Assembly (NCBI GenBank): GCA_965219665.1
Contig: CBDCOD010000019.1
Location: 1 to 64,000, forward strand
DNA length: 64,000 nucleotides
Source: CBDCOD01 sp965219665
GTDB lineage: Bacteria; Pseudomonadota; Gammaproteobacteria; CAKMZV01
Direction of reading: 5' to 3'
Part shown: piece by piece, positions 17,520-26,776 of the stretch
How positions within the stretch are numbered: the stretch's first letter is position 1
Layout of the letters: the number at the start of each line of letters is the position of its first letter
Notes under the pieces: model-generated
What the model saw: the letters and a program-made list of their open reading frames with translations, nothing else
Told to the model about the DNA's origin: nothing
Databases searched by the model: none
Translations under genes and position numbers: made by a program

Positions 17520-18651
17520 CTGAATCTCCACTCCAAGCACGATGATAGTTCTCTATCATCTTTTCAATACTAAAGTTCTCAACAATACGCCTACGACACG
17601 CCTGCTTTCTTGCTTTCCACGCTTGAGGAGCAGTTTCTTTTTCTTCAATTGCCTTGATTATTGCTTCAGCCAAAGCTTCGGGATTTTTAGGAGGAACAAC
17701 CCAACCGGTTTCACCAACAATTACTGCCGCATCGCCAACATCCGTTGTCACACAAGGTGTACCGCATGCCATAGCTTCAGCAAGCACATTCGGAAAAGCC
17801 TCACCAAAAGCACTTGATAACACATGAACATCCATACCATTCATAACGGCTGGGATGTCAGTTCTTTGCTCTAATAAATCAACATTATTTTGTAATTGTA
17901 ATTTGTTTATGCTCTCAACTAATTCTGCGTTATCTCCATTCAATTGCTTGCCGATTAAAGCAAACCTAAAGTCTTTAACAGTCTGTTTAACTATCGATAA
18001 AGCTTTTAACAAACCCAAATGATCTTTCTGTGGATCAAAGCGCCCGACCATTCCCAATAAAATTTGACTTTTTTCTATATTTAACTCAGTTCTAAAATTA
18101 TTTTGCAATTCCATATTTTCAGTAAATTGTGTGAAATCGTAGCCATTCCCAATTACAGTAACTTTTGATTGCTGATAGCCTAACTCAGAATGCACCCTTG
18201 CTGCCTCTTCTGCGCAGCACACAATGCCTCTAGGAACAAAGCCACTCAATCGCGCACAAAGTTTTGCAATTAAAATCGTGGATTTTTTTGACTTGCCGGG
18301 TTCTAGTGTTGTATGACGAATATTCCAAAATACATTCTTAACACTGGCTAACCGTGCAATCACACCACCGATTAAATCTGCATGAGGCATCCAGGTTTGG
18401 ATCACATTGAACTTGCGAGACTTGATAAGCTTATGTAAGCGCCACAATGCCGATAATGAAATTTTACCAGTCGGCAAACCCAAACAAAAAACCTCTATAC
18501 CTTCTGCTTTCAATAAAGCACCATATTTTCCCTCATCCATTAAAGAAACAACTATGTGTGTTGCAGAATAATCATATTTGCAAAGGCGATACAAAACCGC
18601 CTCCGCTCCACCATCACCAAGACCTGTAATTATGTGTAGAATGGTTTTCAA
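17512..18651 (-). CDS. Glycosyltransferase family 4
   Basis: A 379-residue GT-B enzyme with the N-terminal motif HIITGLGDGGAEAVLYRL (Gly-rich loop) and a C-terminal donor domain: GMVGRFDPQKDHLGLL, then SSAFGEAFPNVLAEAMACGTP holding the E-x7-E pair. This N terminus is typical of polysaccharide-locus GT4 enzymes. It lies 14 bases after the Wzy-like gene and overlaps the next glycosyltransferase, so the three are one transcript. Its linkage cannot be predicted from sequence. Confidence 0.85.
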   Translation of the reverse strand: MKTILHIITGLGDGGAEAVLYRLCKYDYSATHIVVSLMDEGKYGALLKAEGIEVFCLGLPTGKISLSALWRLHKLIKSRKFNVIQTWMPHADLIGGVIARLASVKNVFWNIRHTTLEPGKSKKSTILIAKLCARLSGFVPRGIVCCAEEAARVHSELGYQQSKVTVIGNGYDFTQFTENMELQNNFRTELNIEKSQILLGMVGRFDPQKDHLGLLKALSIVKQTVKDFRFALIGKQLNGDNAELVESINKLQLQNNVDLLEQRTDIPAVMNGMDVHVLSSAFGEAFPNVLAEAMACGTPCVTTDVGDAAVIVGETGWVVPPKNPEALAEAIIKAIEEKETAPQAWKARKQACRRRIVENFSIEKMIENYHRAWSGDSVE

Positions 18652-18665
18652 CTTAGCTACTCACT

Positions 18666-19763
18666 TTATTTTCTGCTTCTATAATAAAAATATTTTCGCT
18701 TCTCTTCAATATAGCCAAAGTAAAAGAGAATAACTAAAAAGGCATAGAAATTTTCTCTATAACGTATAGCAGAACCTGGGTTTAATGCACCAAAAGGGTA
18801 ATGAACAAACAATATCCATAATGCGGGAATTAAGAATACACTGACATAAAAGATATTTAACCGTCCGGTATTCACCGAAATGAACAATAATCTCAGTAGA
18901 GCATATAAAAAAATCGCCAAAATAAATAAGCTTTCAAGAAATGCTAAAAAATGAGCAGGTTTAGTTAAAGCTTCAGAGATAGTAGGACCTATGAATCCTA
19001 TAAACATGCCATAAGGAGCATTCCAAAAAACATCAAAATCATTCACCCATATCGTATTTTCTCTCGTTGAACCAGCTTCCGTGCTAAAGTGGGCTGGAAT
19101 CGTAAAACTTAATTCGTTAATTTGATGCCTAAAAATATAGAGGGCTAGACACGAACAAAAAAAGAACAAGCCTAACAGGACTAATTGGCCAACCGCCCTC
19201 AAAGAAAATATTCTATATACACATAGAAAGATAAGGAGAGCGAAAATACCACTTAGGTATTGAGGTTTGAAAACAGCACAAAGATAAAATGCAAAACCAA
19301 CCAACAAATAATTTTTTATAGGATTTTGTTTAATTATATCAATCAAAAAACCTAAAATAATACCCATAAAAAAAACACCCATAGCCTCTTTTGAGGCGAT
19401 TGATGTCCATATACCAAAACTCGGTAGAGACAGTAAAGCTAACAAAAAAAACAATTCTCTATTACTTAATGCCAAACGTTTTACGGCATAATAAATTCCA
19501 AAAAAAGATAGCAATACAAAGGGGAAATTTGCCCCAACCTGTCCAAAAAACTTAGCAAAGTTATGCGCCAATAAAGTTATTATATTCGTAGAGTTAAAGA
19601 ACACATAATCCGAGTAGTTATACGCCTGACCGCTGATATAATTTTGTGTATCGCCTAGAGTAGTAAATTTTGCATACACAAACAAAGCCAAAAACATATA
19701 CAAAACCTTTAGCAACCCAAAAGTGAACCATAATAACTTACTTGTACTATAATAAATTTTCAT
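18666..19763 (-). CDS. Putative O-antigen polymerase (Wzy-like) membrane protein
   Basis: A 365-residue protein with about 10-11 hydrophobic segments and a large loop around residues 215-255 containing charged residues (STEAGSTRENTIWVND). Such topology and its position among glycosyltransferases suggest a Wzy polymerase, which joins undecaprenyl-linked repeat units in the periplasm. Wzy proteins share little sequence, so this rests on topology and context; EpsG-like families are an alternative. I chose ATG 19763; the frame is open to 19820, but that extension is hydrophilic and looks non-coding. However, the nearby flippase is ABC-type rather than Wzx, which makes a Wzy partner less certain. 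Confidence 0.6.
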   Translation of the reverse strand: MKIYYSTSKLLWFTFGLLKVLYMFLALFVYAKFTTLGDTQNYISGQAYNYSDYVFFNSTNIITLLAHNFAKFFGQVGANFPFVLLSFFGIYYAVKRLALSNRELFFLLALLSLPSFGIWTSIASKEAMGVFFMGIILGFLIDIIKQNPIKNYLLVGFAFYLCAVFKPQYLSGIFALLIFLCVYRIFSLRAVGQLVLLGLFFFCSCLALYIFRHQINELSFTIPAHFSTEAGSTRENTIWVNDFDVFWNAPYGMFIGFIGPTISEALTKPAHFLAFLESLFILAIFLYALLRLLFISVNTGRLNIFYVSVFLIPALWILFVHYPFGALNPGSAIRYRENFYAFLVILFYFGYIEEKRKYFYYRSRK

Positions 19764-20023
19764 TTTGCTAACTGATGAGTCCTCCCATTCAACTGAACGC
19801 ACAGTTAGAAAATCGGGCACATTTGGGATTGCTGGCAGTACTCCATAGAAGTCCTATTTTCCAGTGATGAATACGGGCGTGTAAATGACCCAGCATTTTT
19901 TGCACACCAATTAATTTACACACTGCAGTTTTTTGGGAGGAGAGTGTTTTTTTCATCTAACTAATACCCTTACAAATCCTGAATGCAAGTAGCGAGCATA
20001 ATAAAACAAAGCAGCTCTTGCTA
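19764..20023 (-). other. 260-base gap with a weak 55-codon ORF
   Basis: This stretch between asnB and the Wzy-like gene contains one ATG-started reverse ORF (19789-19956, beginning MKKTLSSQK) that has no recognisable domain, no good ribosome site and no membrane or signal features. It may be debris from rearrangement, like the broken genes on the other side of asnB. I see no promoter or terminator that I can support. Confidence 0.25.
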
Positions 20024-21922
20024 TTACCGCATCCATTGCATATACCACAGCTGAAACATCAAAATCACCCAAAGTTTAGTTATATAATGTTTTTGACCAG
20101 CTAAATATTGCTTCTTTATTTTAGTAAGGTAATCAACACTAAATAGCCCTTGCTTTTCAAGCAGACCGGCATCAAGATAATGCTCCAAATAGTGTTTAAG
20201 ATCATCACCAAACCACTCAATAATTGGCACACCAAACCCCATTTTAGGACGATCCATGATTTTTTCTGGTAGATATTTATGCGTTATCTTCTTAAGCAAA
20301 TATTTTTTATTGCCTTTATTAATTTTCAGTGAGGGGTCAAGGCGGGCTATGTACTCCATTATGCGATAATCCAACAAAGGCTCCCGTCCCTCAAGGCCCA
20401 TCGACATAGTGGCTCGATCAACCTTGGTTAAAATATCATCCTGTTGATAGGTTTTAAAGTCTATAGCCATCATCTTATCTAAATCAGACAACTTAGAATC
20501 CAAACAGCTTAAAGAATCAAAGCCTGTTTTGACTCCTTCTACCTTAAAACTTAGCAAACTTACCAGTTCATCATCGGAAAAAACTTTCTGTAAATTTTCC
20601 ATTGCTCTGTTTGGTGAATCCGCCTGCATAACCGACATAACCCTACGGTACTTTGCTGAAAAATTGCTAATTAATAAATCTAATCCTGTTTTTTCGGGCG
20701 AAATCCCCAATAAAAATTTGGTCACCAAGTCTCGCGCAGGTATTTTGCTAAATAATGTTTGATTATAAGCGGCATGCACATATTTATTATAACCACCAAA
20801 AAGTTCATCACCCCCGTCCGCGCTGAGCGAGACAGTAACATCTTTACGCGCTAACTGGCTCACTAACGTGGTCGGAATTACAGAAGAATCGCCAAACGGT
20901 TCATCCCAAATTTCCGGTAATTTTGGAAGTATATCTAGCGCATCTTTTGCGGTGCAATAATATTCAGTGTGATCTGTACCCAAATATTCTGCCACTTTTT
21001 TAGCGTGATGCGCTTCGTTGAATTTTTTTTCATGGAATCCGATTGAGAATGTCTTGAGCTTTTCAGTACGCTCAGACTGCAACAGTGCCGTTACGACTGA
21101 AGAATCGTAACCACCGCTTAAAAACATACCCACTGGTACATCAGCGACCATACGGTATTCACACGCTGATTTAAGCAAACGTTCAGTCTCGTCCATCGCT
21201 TCTTGCTCAGAAATGTCCAATTTGGGTTGGTTATAACAGTCAATTACATCCCAGTATTTGCTAATATTTGATTCTGAATTTTGAGTATTTAATATCAGTG
21301 AATGCCCAGCGTTTAGTTTATGGGTATTTTCAAAAATAGTGTGCGGTTGTGGGATATAGCCATATTGGAGAAACAGTGCCAAACCATTATGATTGAGTTC
21401 TTTTACAAACGCAGGATGCTTATGAAAACTTTTAAGTTCACTCGCGAACATAAACAAGCCATCCTTTTGATACCAATACAGCGGCTTGACACCAGCACGA
21501 TCACGAATCAGCGTTAGGGTTTGCGCTTGATTGTCAAAAATTGCAATCGCAAACATACCATTAAACCGATGCACCGCCTCTGCACCCCATTTATGATAGG
21601 CTTTTAGGATGACCTCAGTATCCGAGTGTGATTCAAAGGTGTACCCGATTTTTTCCAACTCTGCACGAATTTCTTTAAAATTATACACCTCGCCGTTATA
21701 CACTATGGTCAAAGAACTAAACACCATCGGCTGATGGCCGTGACTAGATAAATCTATAATTGATAAGCGACGATGCCCCAGCCCCACTTGAGCATGCTCG
21801 TATTCTTCAAAAAAATATCCGCTATCATCTGGTCCACGATGCGATAACACATCCGTCATTTTCTTAAGCACATCCATTTTGGTCTTTCGCCTAAGATCAA
21901 CTACGCCTGCCATACCGCACAT
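20024..21922 (-). CDS. asnB: Asparagine synthase (glutamine-hydrolysing), polysaccharide-locus type
   Basis: A 632-residue class II glutamine amidotransferase. Cys2 (MCGMAG) is the glutaminase nucleophile, so the ATG is fixed. The glutaminase domain covers about residues 1-210 (RGPDDSGYF, YNGEVYNF) and the synthetase domain has the PP-loop FLSGGYDSSV and LSADGGDELFGGY. It may make asparagine, but homologues inside O-antigen loci (for example WbpS-like proteins) amidate uronic acid carboxyl groups. The presence here of UDP-uronic acid genes makes a sugar amidation role attractive. Its ATG abuts the stop of the broken glycosyltransferase upstream. Confidence 0.85.
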   Translation of the reverse strand: MCGMAGVVDLRRKTKMDVLKKMTDVLSHRGPDDSGYFFEEYEHAQVGLGHRRLSIIDLSSHGHQPMVFSSLTIVYNGEVYNFKEIRAELEKIGYTFESHSDTEVILKAYHKWGAEAVHRFNGMFAIAIFDNQAQTLTLIRDRAGVKPLYWYQKDGLFMFASELKSFHKHPAFVKELNHNGLALFLQYGYIPQPHTIFENTHKLNAGHSLILNTQNSESNISKYWDVIDCYNQPKLDISEQEAMDETERLLKSACEYRMVADVPVGMFLSGGYDSSVVTALLQSERTEKLKTFSIGFHEKKFNEAHHAKKVAEYLGTDHTEYYCTAKDALDILPKLPEIWDEPFGDSSVIPTTLVSQLARKDVTVSLSADGGDELFGGYNKYVHAAYNQTLFSKIPARDLVTKFLLGISPEKTGLDLLISNFSAKYRRVMSVMQADSPNRAMENLQKVFSDDELVSLLSFKVEGVKTGFDSLSCLDSKLSDLDKMMAIDFKTYQQDDILTKVDRATMSMGLEGREPLLDYRIMEYIARLDPSLKINKGNKKYLLKKITHKYLPEKIMDRPKMGFGVPIIEWFGDDLKHYLEHYLDAGLLEKQGLFSVDYLTKIKKQYLAGQKHYITKLWVILMFQLWYMQWMR

Positions 21923-22322
21923 TTAGTTTGTTCTCCGAACTTCAATGTATTGTCGTGCCACTTTTGTGTGATCATGTGCCTTTTCAGCGAACATACAGCT
22001 TTTATAACCCACTTGTTGAAATTCTTTTCCTACGCTCTAATAAGTTTTCAATCTTTTCAGTAATACTCTGCACACTTGACTCTATATTAATTACAGGTAC
22101 AGGACTCGAAGCAACATCTAAACTCATTAGACTCTCCTGTTCTGCTCTTCCCATTACTATTTCCCCCATGGCTAACGAACAACTATTGATTGGATTGATA
22201 ATAATATTTTGCCTTTTCATTAATTCCAAGTAGTCTTCTAATGGCATCGTCAAACAATAACGCTTGATACTAACTCCCCAACTACCACGCAGATAATTGA
22301 CTAACTCACGTTGGAGAAGAGG
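21923..22322 (-). pseudogene. Glycosyltransferase 3' fragment, frameshifted
   Basis: Reading the reverse strand from about 22322, one frame gives a glycosyltransferase C-terminal half: ELVNYLRGSWGVSIKRYCLT, then MPLEDYLELMKRQNIIINPINS, a CSLAMGEIVMGRAEQESL segment, PVPVINIESS and ENLLERRKRIS. It hits TAA at about 22002. A neighbouring frame takes over at once with the expected end (AEKAHDHTKVARQYIEV), stopping at 21923-21925 directly before the asnB ATG. The 5' end is lost: the frame meets a TGA near 22323 and nothing similar continues upstream. It is thus a 5'-truncated gene with a single frameshift near 22005. The join to asnB shows they were once an operon. Confidence 0.75.
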
Positions 22323-22407
22323 TCAACACAAATAATACATGTACATGCAACATAACTGCCTACAAAACACAGTGCTATTATAGATTGCTTATCTTCGTAA
22401 ACTTTCC

Positions 22408-23340
22408 CTACTTCGCGCTTAATTTGCGCAAATTATCGAGGATAGACTGCTTGATTTTCTCAATATCTTGGGGTACAGGATTCCAATTTACCTGATGTTT
22501 GTTTCGACACAGAAGTCGCATATCGAAAATTATTCTTCTCATAATAATTATAGCCATTTTAATATACAGAAGCACTGGATGCCGCCTCCTGCTTTTGACA
22601 TATTCCTGTAATGGTGTACTTATATTGTAGTATGGATGAATAGGAATAAACTCTTCTACCAGTTGCAGTCGTTTATCATCTTTATCAGCAAAAAATACGA
22701 CTGGTATTCCCATGGCAATACAAGGGAGTGCACAATGCAACCTAGAGGTGATAACCAACTTGGCTTGCGTCCTGTATTTTTCTAGTAGTTCTTCTGCCAA
22801 ATGCATCTTCGTCTCATGGCAATAAATGTTACCACTGTGATGCGTCAAATATTCTATCTTTTCGTGCCGAATGTGCTCAGGTAGCGGCAAGGAAGAATCC
22901 ACATCTACCATAAAAACCCGATCCCCTTTAATAGACTGGTCTCGCCTATCTAATGTCAGCGTCATGCAATAATTAAAGAATGCCTCAACTCCATACCTTT
23001 GAAATATTTGCTGTGTCCATTTATCTCTACAACCAATTGGCTCGTATGCCTTAAAAGACTGCATAAGGCGAGCATCCATGTTGCCATCTGGGCAATTTAT
23101 ATGAATATTAGAAAATAGTGGAGTGATGTTCTTTTTAAGCAGATTGGGCAACTCGCTCACTTCAAAAAAGCCATTCACTAATAAGCGGATAGATTTAGTC
23201 GTATTTACTTGCTTTCTATCGACTAATTCCCCTAACTCCAAGCCACATTTTTTGAGTGCATGTATAGCAGCAATGGTTTGAATTTCATCGCCCAAATTGG
23301 TAGAATGCTGATACTCAAAACTTGCTATTTTTTTATCCAT
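22408..23340 (-). CDS. Polysaccharide pyruvyl transferase family protein
   Basis: A 310-residue protein of the family that adds ketal pyruvate from phosphoenolpyruvate to sugars (CsaB/WcaK/ExoV type). Visible family blocks are the N-terminal NLGDEIQTIAAIHAL, the middle YEPIGCRDKWTQ and the C-terminal SRLHCALPCIAMGIPVVFF, which carries the conserved R-x-H. A basic hydrophobic patch near residue 250 may bring it to the membrane. It precedes a broken glycosyltransferase gene on the same strand and is 29 bases away from it. The acceptor sugar is unknown. Confidence 0.8.
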   Translation of the reverse strand: MDKKIASFEYQHSTNLGDEIQTIAAIHALKKCGLELGELVDRKQVNTTKSIRLLVNGFFEVSELPNLLKKNITPLFSNIHINCPDGNMDARLMQSFKAYEPIGCRDKWTQQIFQRYGVEAFFNYCMTLTLDRRDQSIKGDRVFMVDVDSSLPLPEHIRHEKIEYLTHHSGNIYCHETKMHLAEELLEKYRTQAKLVITSRLHCALPCIAMGIPVVFFADKDDKRLQLVEEFIPIHPYYNISTPLQEYVKSRRRHPVLLYIKMAIIIMRRIIFDMRLLCRNKHQVNWNPVPQDIEKIKQSILDNLRKLSAK

Positions 23341-23369
23341 TATTTTCTCTTATCCTATTTAATTTCAGT

Positions 23370-24282
23370 TTACTCACACAAAGACAGATAATGCTCCGCT
23401 ACTGCCTTATCTGAGAATTTGTTGATATATTTGTCAGTAATTTTAACTGGATTATCTACCATTTTCTTCATATTGCGCGCCAATGTCTTAACATCCCCAA
23501 CTGGTGATAAAAATGGGGCGAGTTCATCAATTAAAATTTCATTTGGCCCACAAGGGCAATCAGTGCTCACAACTGGCGTTCCCAAAATCAATGCTTCAAT
23601 AAGTACCGTTGGCAACCCCTCCATCTCTGAACTAAGAACTAACACCTTTGCCGCTCTGATATACGGAAACGGATTTGAGATAAAGCCTTTCATGACCACC
23701 CTATCCTGTAAGCCCAATTGAGCTATATAACTCTGTCACTTCCGACCAATCTGGCCCTTTGCCAAGTAAGAGCAAGTTCTGTTTTATACCTGACTGTGCG
23801 TATGCATGTATAAGCCAATCAATCCGCTTTTGTCGGCAAAAACGTCCCACAAAAACAAGATAATCCCTTTCTTCAACCTCATACGCCTTAGCTGCCTCTC
23901 TAATGCCGCTAATATTAAAGGGGTTATAGATGGTTTGCACATTTTTAGGTTGTAGCCCTAATGCCAATAAGTCCCCTTCTATCCCCTTAGAGACCGTAAT
24001 CAATTTTTGCCCTTGATAGAGACGCTTAAGCCCTGTAATCCCGAAACCGCAGAGGTGCAGTCTACGCAGAAAAGGCGCTCACTCACGGTCATTCAACTCC
24101 ACTGAAATGGCGGAATGAACATTAAATAAAGACGTACTTACATAATAATCCCGTGTGTTTTCAAGCAATAGAATCACCTCTACACGATGCCCTGATTTTG
24201 CCAATTTCTCTGCAAGATTTAACATAACTCTCTCAGAACCGCCTCCCTCCAAACTGGGAATAATTAAGCAAATATTTTTCAT
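23370..24282 (-). pseudogene. GT4 glycosyltransferase pseudogene
   Basis: Three pieces of one GT4 gene are visible. Piece 1 (24282-24079) has the N terminus MKNICLIIPSLEGGGSERVM and ends at an in-frame TGA (24079-24081). The same frame continues past the stop (LKRLYQGQKLITVSKGIEG, then YLVFVGRFCRQKRIDWLI), ending at a TAG near 23700. A single-base frameshift around 23720-23727 leads to piece 3 with the donor domain (SSEMEGLPTVLIEALILGTP, stop 23370). The distance from the N terminus to the LITVSKG block is about 50 residues shorter than in intact relatives, so an internal deletion is also likely. The gene is dead or at least cannot make a normal enzyme. Confidence 0.85.
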
Positions 24283-24287
24283 GTAAT

Positions 24288-24337
24288 TACGTCAAAAAGA
24301 AGTAGAGTATAGAGATACGTCAAAAAGAGTATAGAGA
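24288..24337. repeat. Two-copy imperfect tandem repeat
   Basis: A unit reading tacgtcaaaaaga..gtatagaga occurs twice in a row: 24288-24315 (with a 6-base insertion) and 24316-24337. It lies between the broken GT4 gene and the transposase fragment and may be a replication-slippage or insertion scar. Confidence 0.6.
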
Positions 24338-24375
24338 CCATTTTAGCATACAAAAGAAGCGTATGCTCGCCGATG

Positions 24376-24513
24376 TTATTGAGGCAATAGAGTGGGCAAA
24401 ATACAGTTTGCCATAGCGCCTGCGGTAGCAATTTTGCGTAAAGATATACCAACTTTTCTTTCCGTATAAATGTAAAATCTCTCACCGGTGGTTAGCCGTT
24501 TGTACTTGCTCAT
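24376..24513 (-). mobile_element. IS30-like transposase N-terminal remnant
   Basis: From ATG 24513, preceded by an AGGAG site 5 bases upstream, the reverse strand reads MSKYKRLTTGERFYIYTERK followed by VGISLRKIA. This matches the N-terminal helix-turn-helix region of IS30-family transposases (YKxLTxEERxxIxxLxxxGxSxRxIA). The similarity ends at about residue 30 and the frame stops after 45 codons. No catalytic DDE domain follows and I could not find terminal inverted repeats. It is a fragment only. The rest of the gap (24514-24732) holds no gene I can support. Confidence 0.5.
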
Positions 24514-24732
24514 AACACTCCTAAATTTTTCAGCTTCAAGGTTATGAGTATAACTTAACCGCCGTCTTTAAGGTGTTGCGTTAGTGACTTGAATTCAGGA
24601 TAAATCATTGGGGTAACCGATATAAATTGAAGTAGGGCTGCTTTGTTGCTACCTTCGCATACCAAGACTTGACCTAGTACGGTAGAATGCCCCACAAAAT
24701 AAATATTCCCCCACAAAAGTGAGGGATGCTGA

Positions 24733-26533
24733 ATGCTTAACTTAATAAAACAACTTTTTTCATTACTCACATCAAAGCAACGAAAACGCTTTTATGTCTT
24801 GCAAGTTTTGGTTGTCATAATGGCATTCTCAGAAATTATTGGTGTTGCATCAATTGTCCCATTTATGGCTTTGGTGGGAGACATCAGTCTGCTACAACAG
24901 GACACTCTAATTAAAAGTATATACAATGCCAGCGGAGTAAAAACTGACTTTCAGTTTGTTTTTTTGCTAGGGATTGGCGTTTTAGCAATGCTATGTATTT
25001 CAGCAGTAGTTTCTGCACTCACCACATGGAGGCTTTCCATGTTTGCAGAAAAAATTGGGACCGAAATTGCTGATAGACTCTATCAACATTATTTGAAGCA
25101 AGATTGGCTTTTTCATGCTACCGGCAGCAGTGCCCAGTTAACTAAGCAAATTTCCAATGAAACCACTAGAGTAACCAATCTGGTTTTGCTCCCTCTAATG
25201 CATATGAATGCACGCGTTGTGCTAACCCTAATGATGAGCGTTGGCTTATTTGCATTTGACCCGCTTGTTGCGATTATCGGTCTCTCTGCTTTTGCACTAG
25301 CCTACTGGATTCTTTATAAATTAGTTAGAAAAAAACTTCATCAGAATGGCCAGATAATATCAAGAGTGACTGAAAGCCGTTTTCGGTTAATGAACGAAGG
25401 GTTTGGTGGAATCAAAGATGTCTTATTGCTAGGCAGAGACGAGGACTTTATCTCTCGTTTTAATGCTACTGGAACTGCGCTGGCTCACACCCAAGGAACT
25501 AATGGTGGAATAGCTCACATACCTCGCTATTTCATGGAATTAGTTGCTTTTGGATCAGTAATTTCTCTTGTACTTTATTTGATTGCCAGCCATCAAGGTC
25601 AACTTGGCGCGGTACTGCCCATACTATCCGTCTATGCGCTCGCAGGCTTTAAGCTTTTGCCTGCTTTTCAAAACATATATTTTAGTATTGCTGGAATAAA
25701 GGGTAATATTTCAGCCTTTGAATCAATTAAACAAGACCTGATAGACTCAACACACACAATAAATAGTCCGATGGTAGCGACTCAACACAGCCCTTTGTCT
25801 TTCAAGCGACACATAACACTCAAAGACATCAATTTTACTTATCCTAACAAGCCACAACCAGCGCTAGACAAAATTAACCTCTCAATCCCAGTAAACAGTG
25901 TAACGGGCATTGTTGGATCATCTGGCTCTGGAAAATCCACTTTGATTGACTTAATTCTTGGGCTGATACAAGCGCAACATGGTGAATTTTGCATTGATAA
26001 TACCCCCATTACCGATCAAAATCGTCGCTTATGGCAAAGTAAAATCGGGTTTGTGCCACAAAGCATCTTTCTTTCAGAGGGAACTATTGCAGAAAACATT
26101 GCCTTTGGTATCCCACAAAATAAAATCAACTTAAATCAAGTTAGACATGCACTCACCCTTGCACACCTAGATGATTTAGTCCAAACCCTCGACCAAAACA
26201 TCCATACCACCATAGGCGAGCGCGGCATTCAACTATCGGGGGGGCAGCGTCAGCGAATAGGCATTGCACGAGCACTTTATCATGAGGCTGAGGCATTGAT
26301 TTTTGATGAAGCCACCAGCGCGTTAGACGGAATAACTGAGCGACTTATTATGGAAGCCATTCATGACTTTGCTGGTAAAAAAAACCATTATCATGGTTGC
26401 ACACCGTCTCAAAACAATTCAAAAGTGCGATAATATTTTCCTTATGGACAAAGGACAGGTAATCGCTCAAGGAACTTATCAGCATCTAGTTAAAACCAAT
26501 GAAGTATTCAAAAGGATGACAATGCATGCTTAA
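24733..26533 (+). CDS. ABC exporter/flippase (PglK/MsbA-like), frameshifted at an A8 run
   Basis: Fused permease-ATPase of the lipid-linked oligosaccharide flippase type. Six membrane segments lie in residues 15-310, then the ATPase domain with Walker A GSSGSGKST, Q-loop FVPQSIFL, signature LSGGQRQRIGIARAL and Walker B ALIFDEATSALD. The literal frame stops at 26433. A run of eight A at 26377-26384 shifts the frame: with seven A the protein continues as TIIMVAHRLKTIQKCDNIFL (H-loop), then MDKGQVIAQG, and ends at TAA 26531-26533, a normal ~600-residue length. So it is a recent mutation, an assembly error, or rescued by slippage. It is the only forward-strand gene inside the locus. Confidence 0.82.
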
Positions 26534-26645
26534 ATTAGTTGACATTGCAAAAGGCCTTTTTATTATATTCATCATATACTTAAACATAAAATATGGTGCT
26601 AAAATTTGCAAGAAAATTAGACCAACTAATTTAAGGAGAGATCGG

Positions 26646-26699
26646 ATGGCTATCTCAACTGCGAAATTTTTTCAGCAATGGAGCAACACCCAACAATAA
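26646..26699 (+). other. 17-codon ORF with strong ribosome site
   Basis: After the flippase a TAAGGAGAG site stands 5-6 bases before an ATG that starts MAISTAKFFQQWSNTQQ and then stops. The strong site and good spacing suggest that a real gene once began here and was cut off, or that this is a tiny peptide. Nothing follows before the convergent epimerase gene. The 243-base gap (26534-26776) has no other content I can support. Confidence 0.3.
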
Positions 26700-26776
26700 C
26701 ACTAGGGGCTTAAGTCGCTAAGAATACATAATGCGCACTTTTGCGCTATCACTCTAAATGACCTGCATAGGTTACT

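Noticed and set aside
24555..24770. 71-codon reverse frame next to the IS30-like fragment
   Set aside because: It overlaps the flippase start on the other strand, matches nothing I recognise and has no ribosome site.
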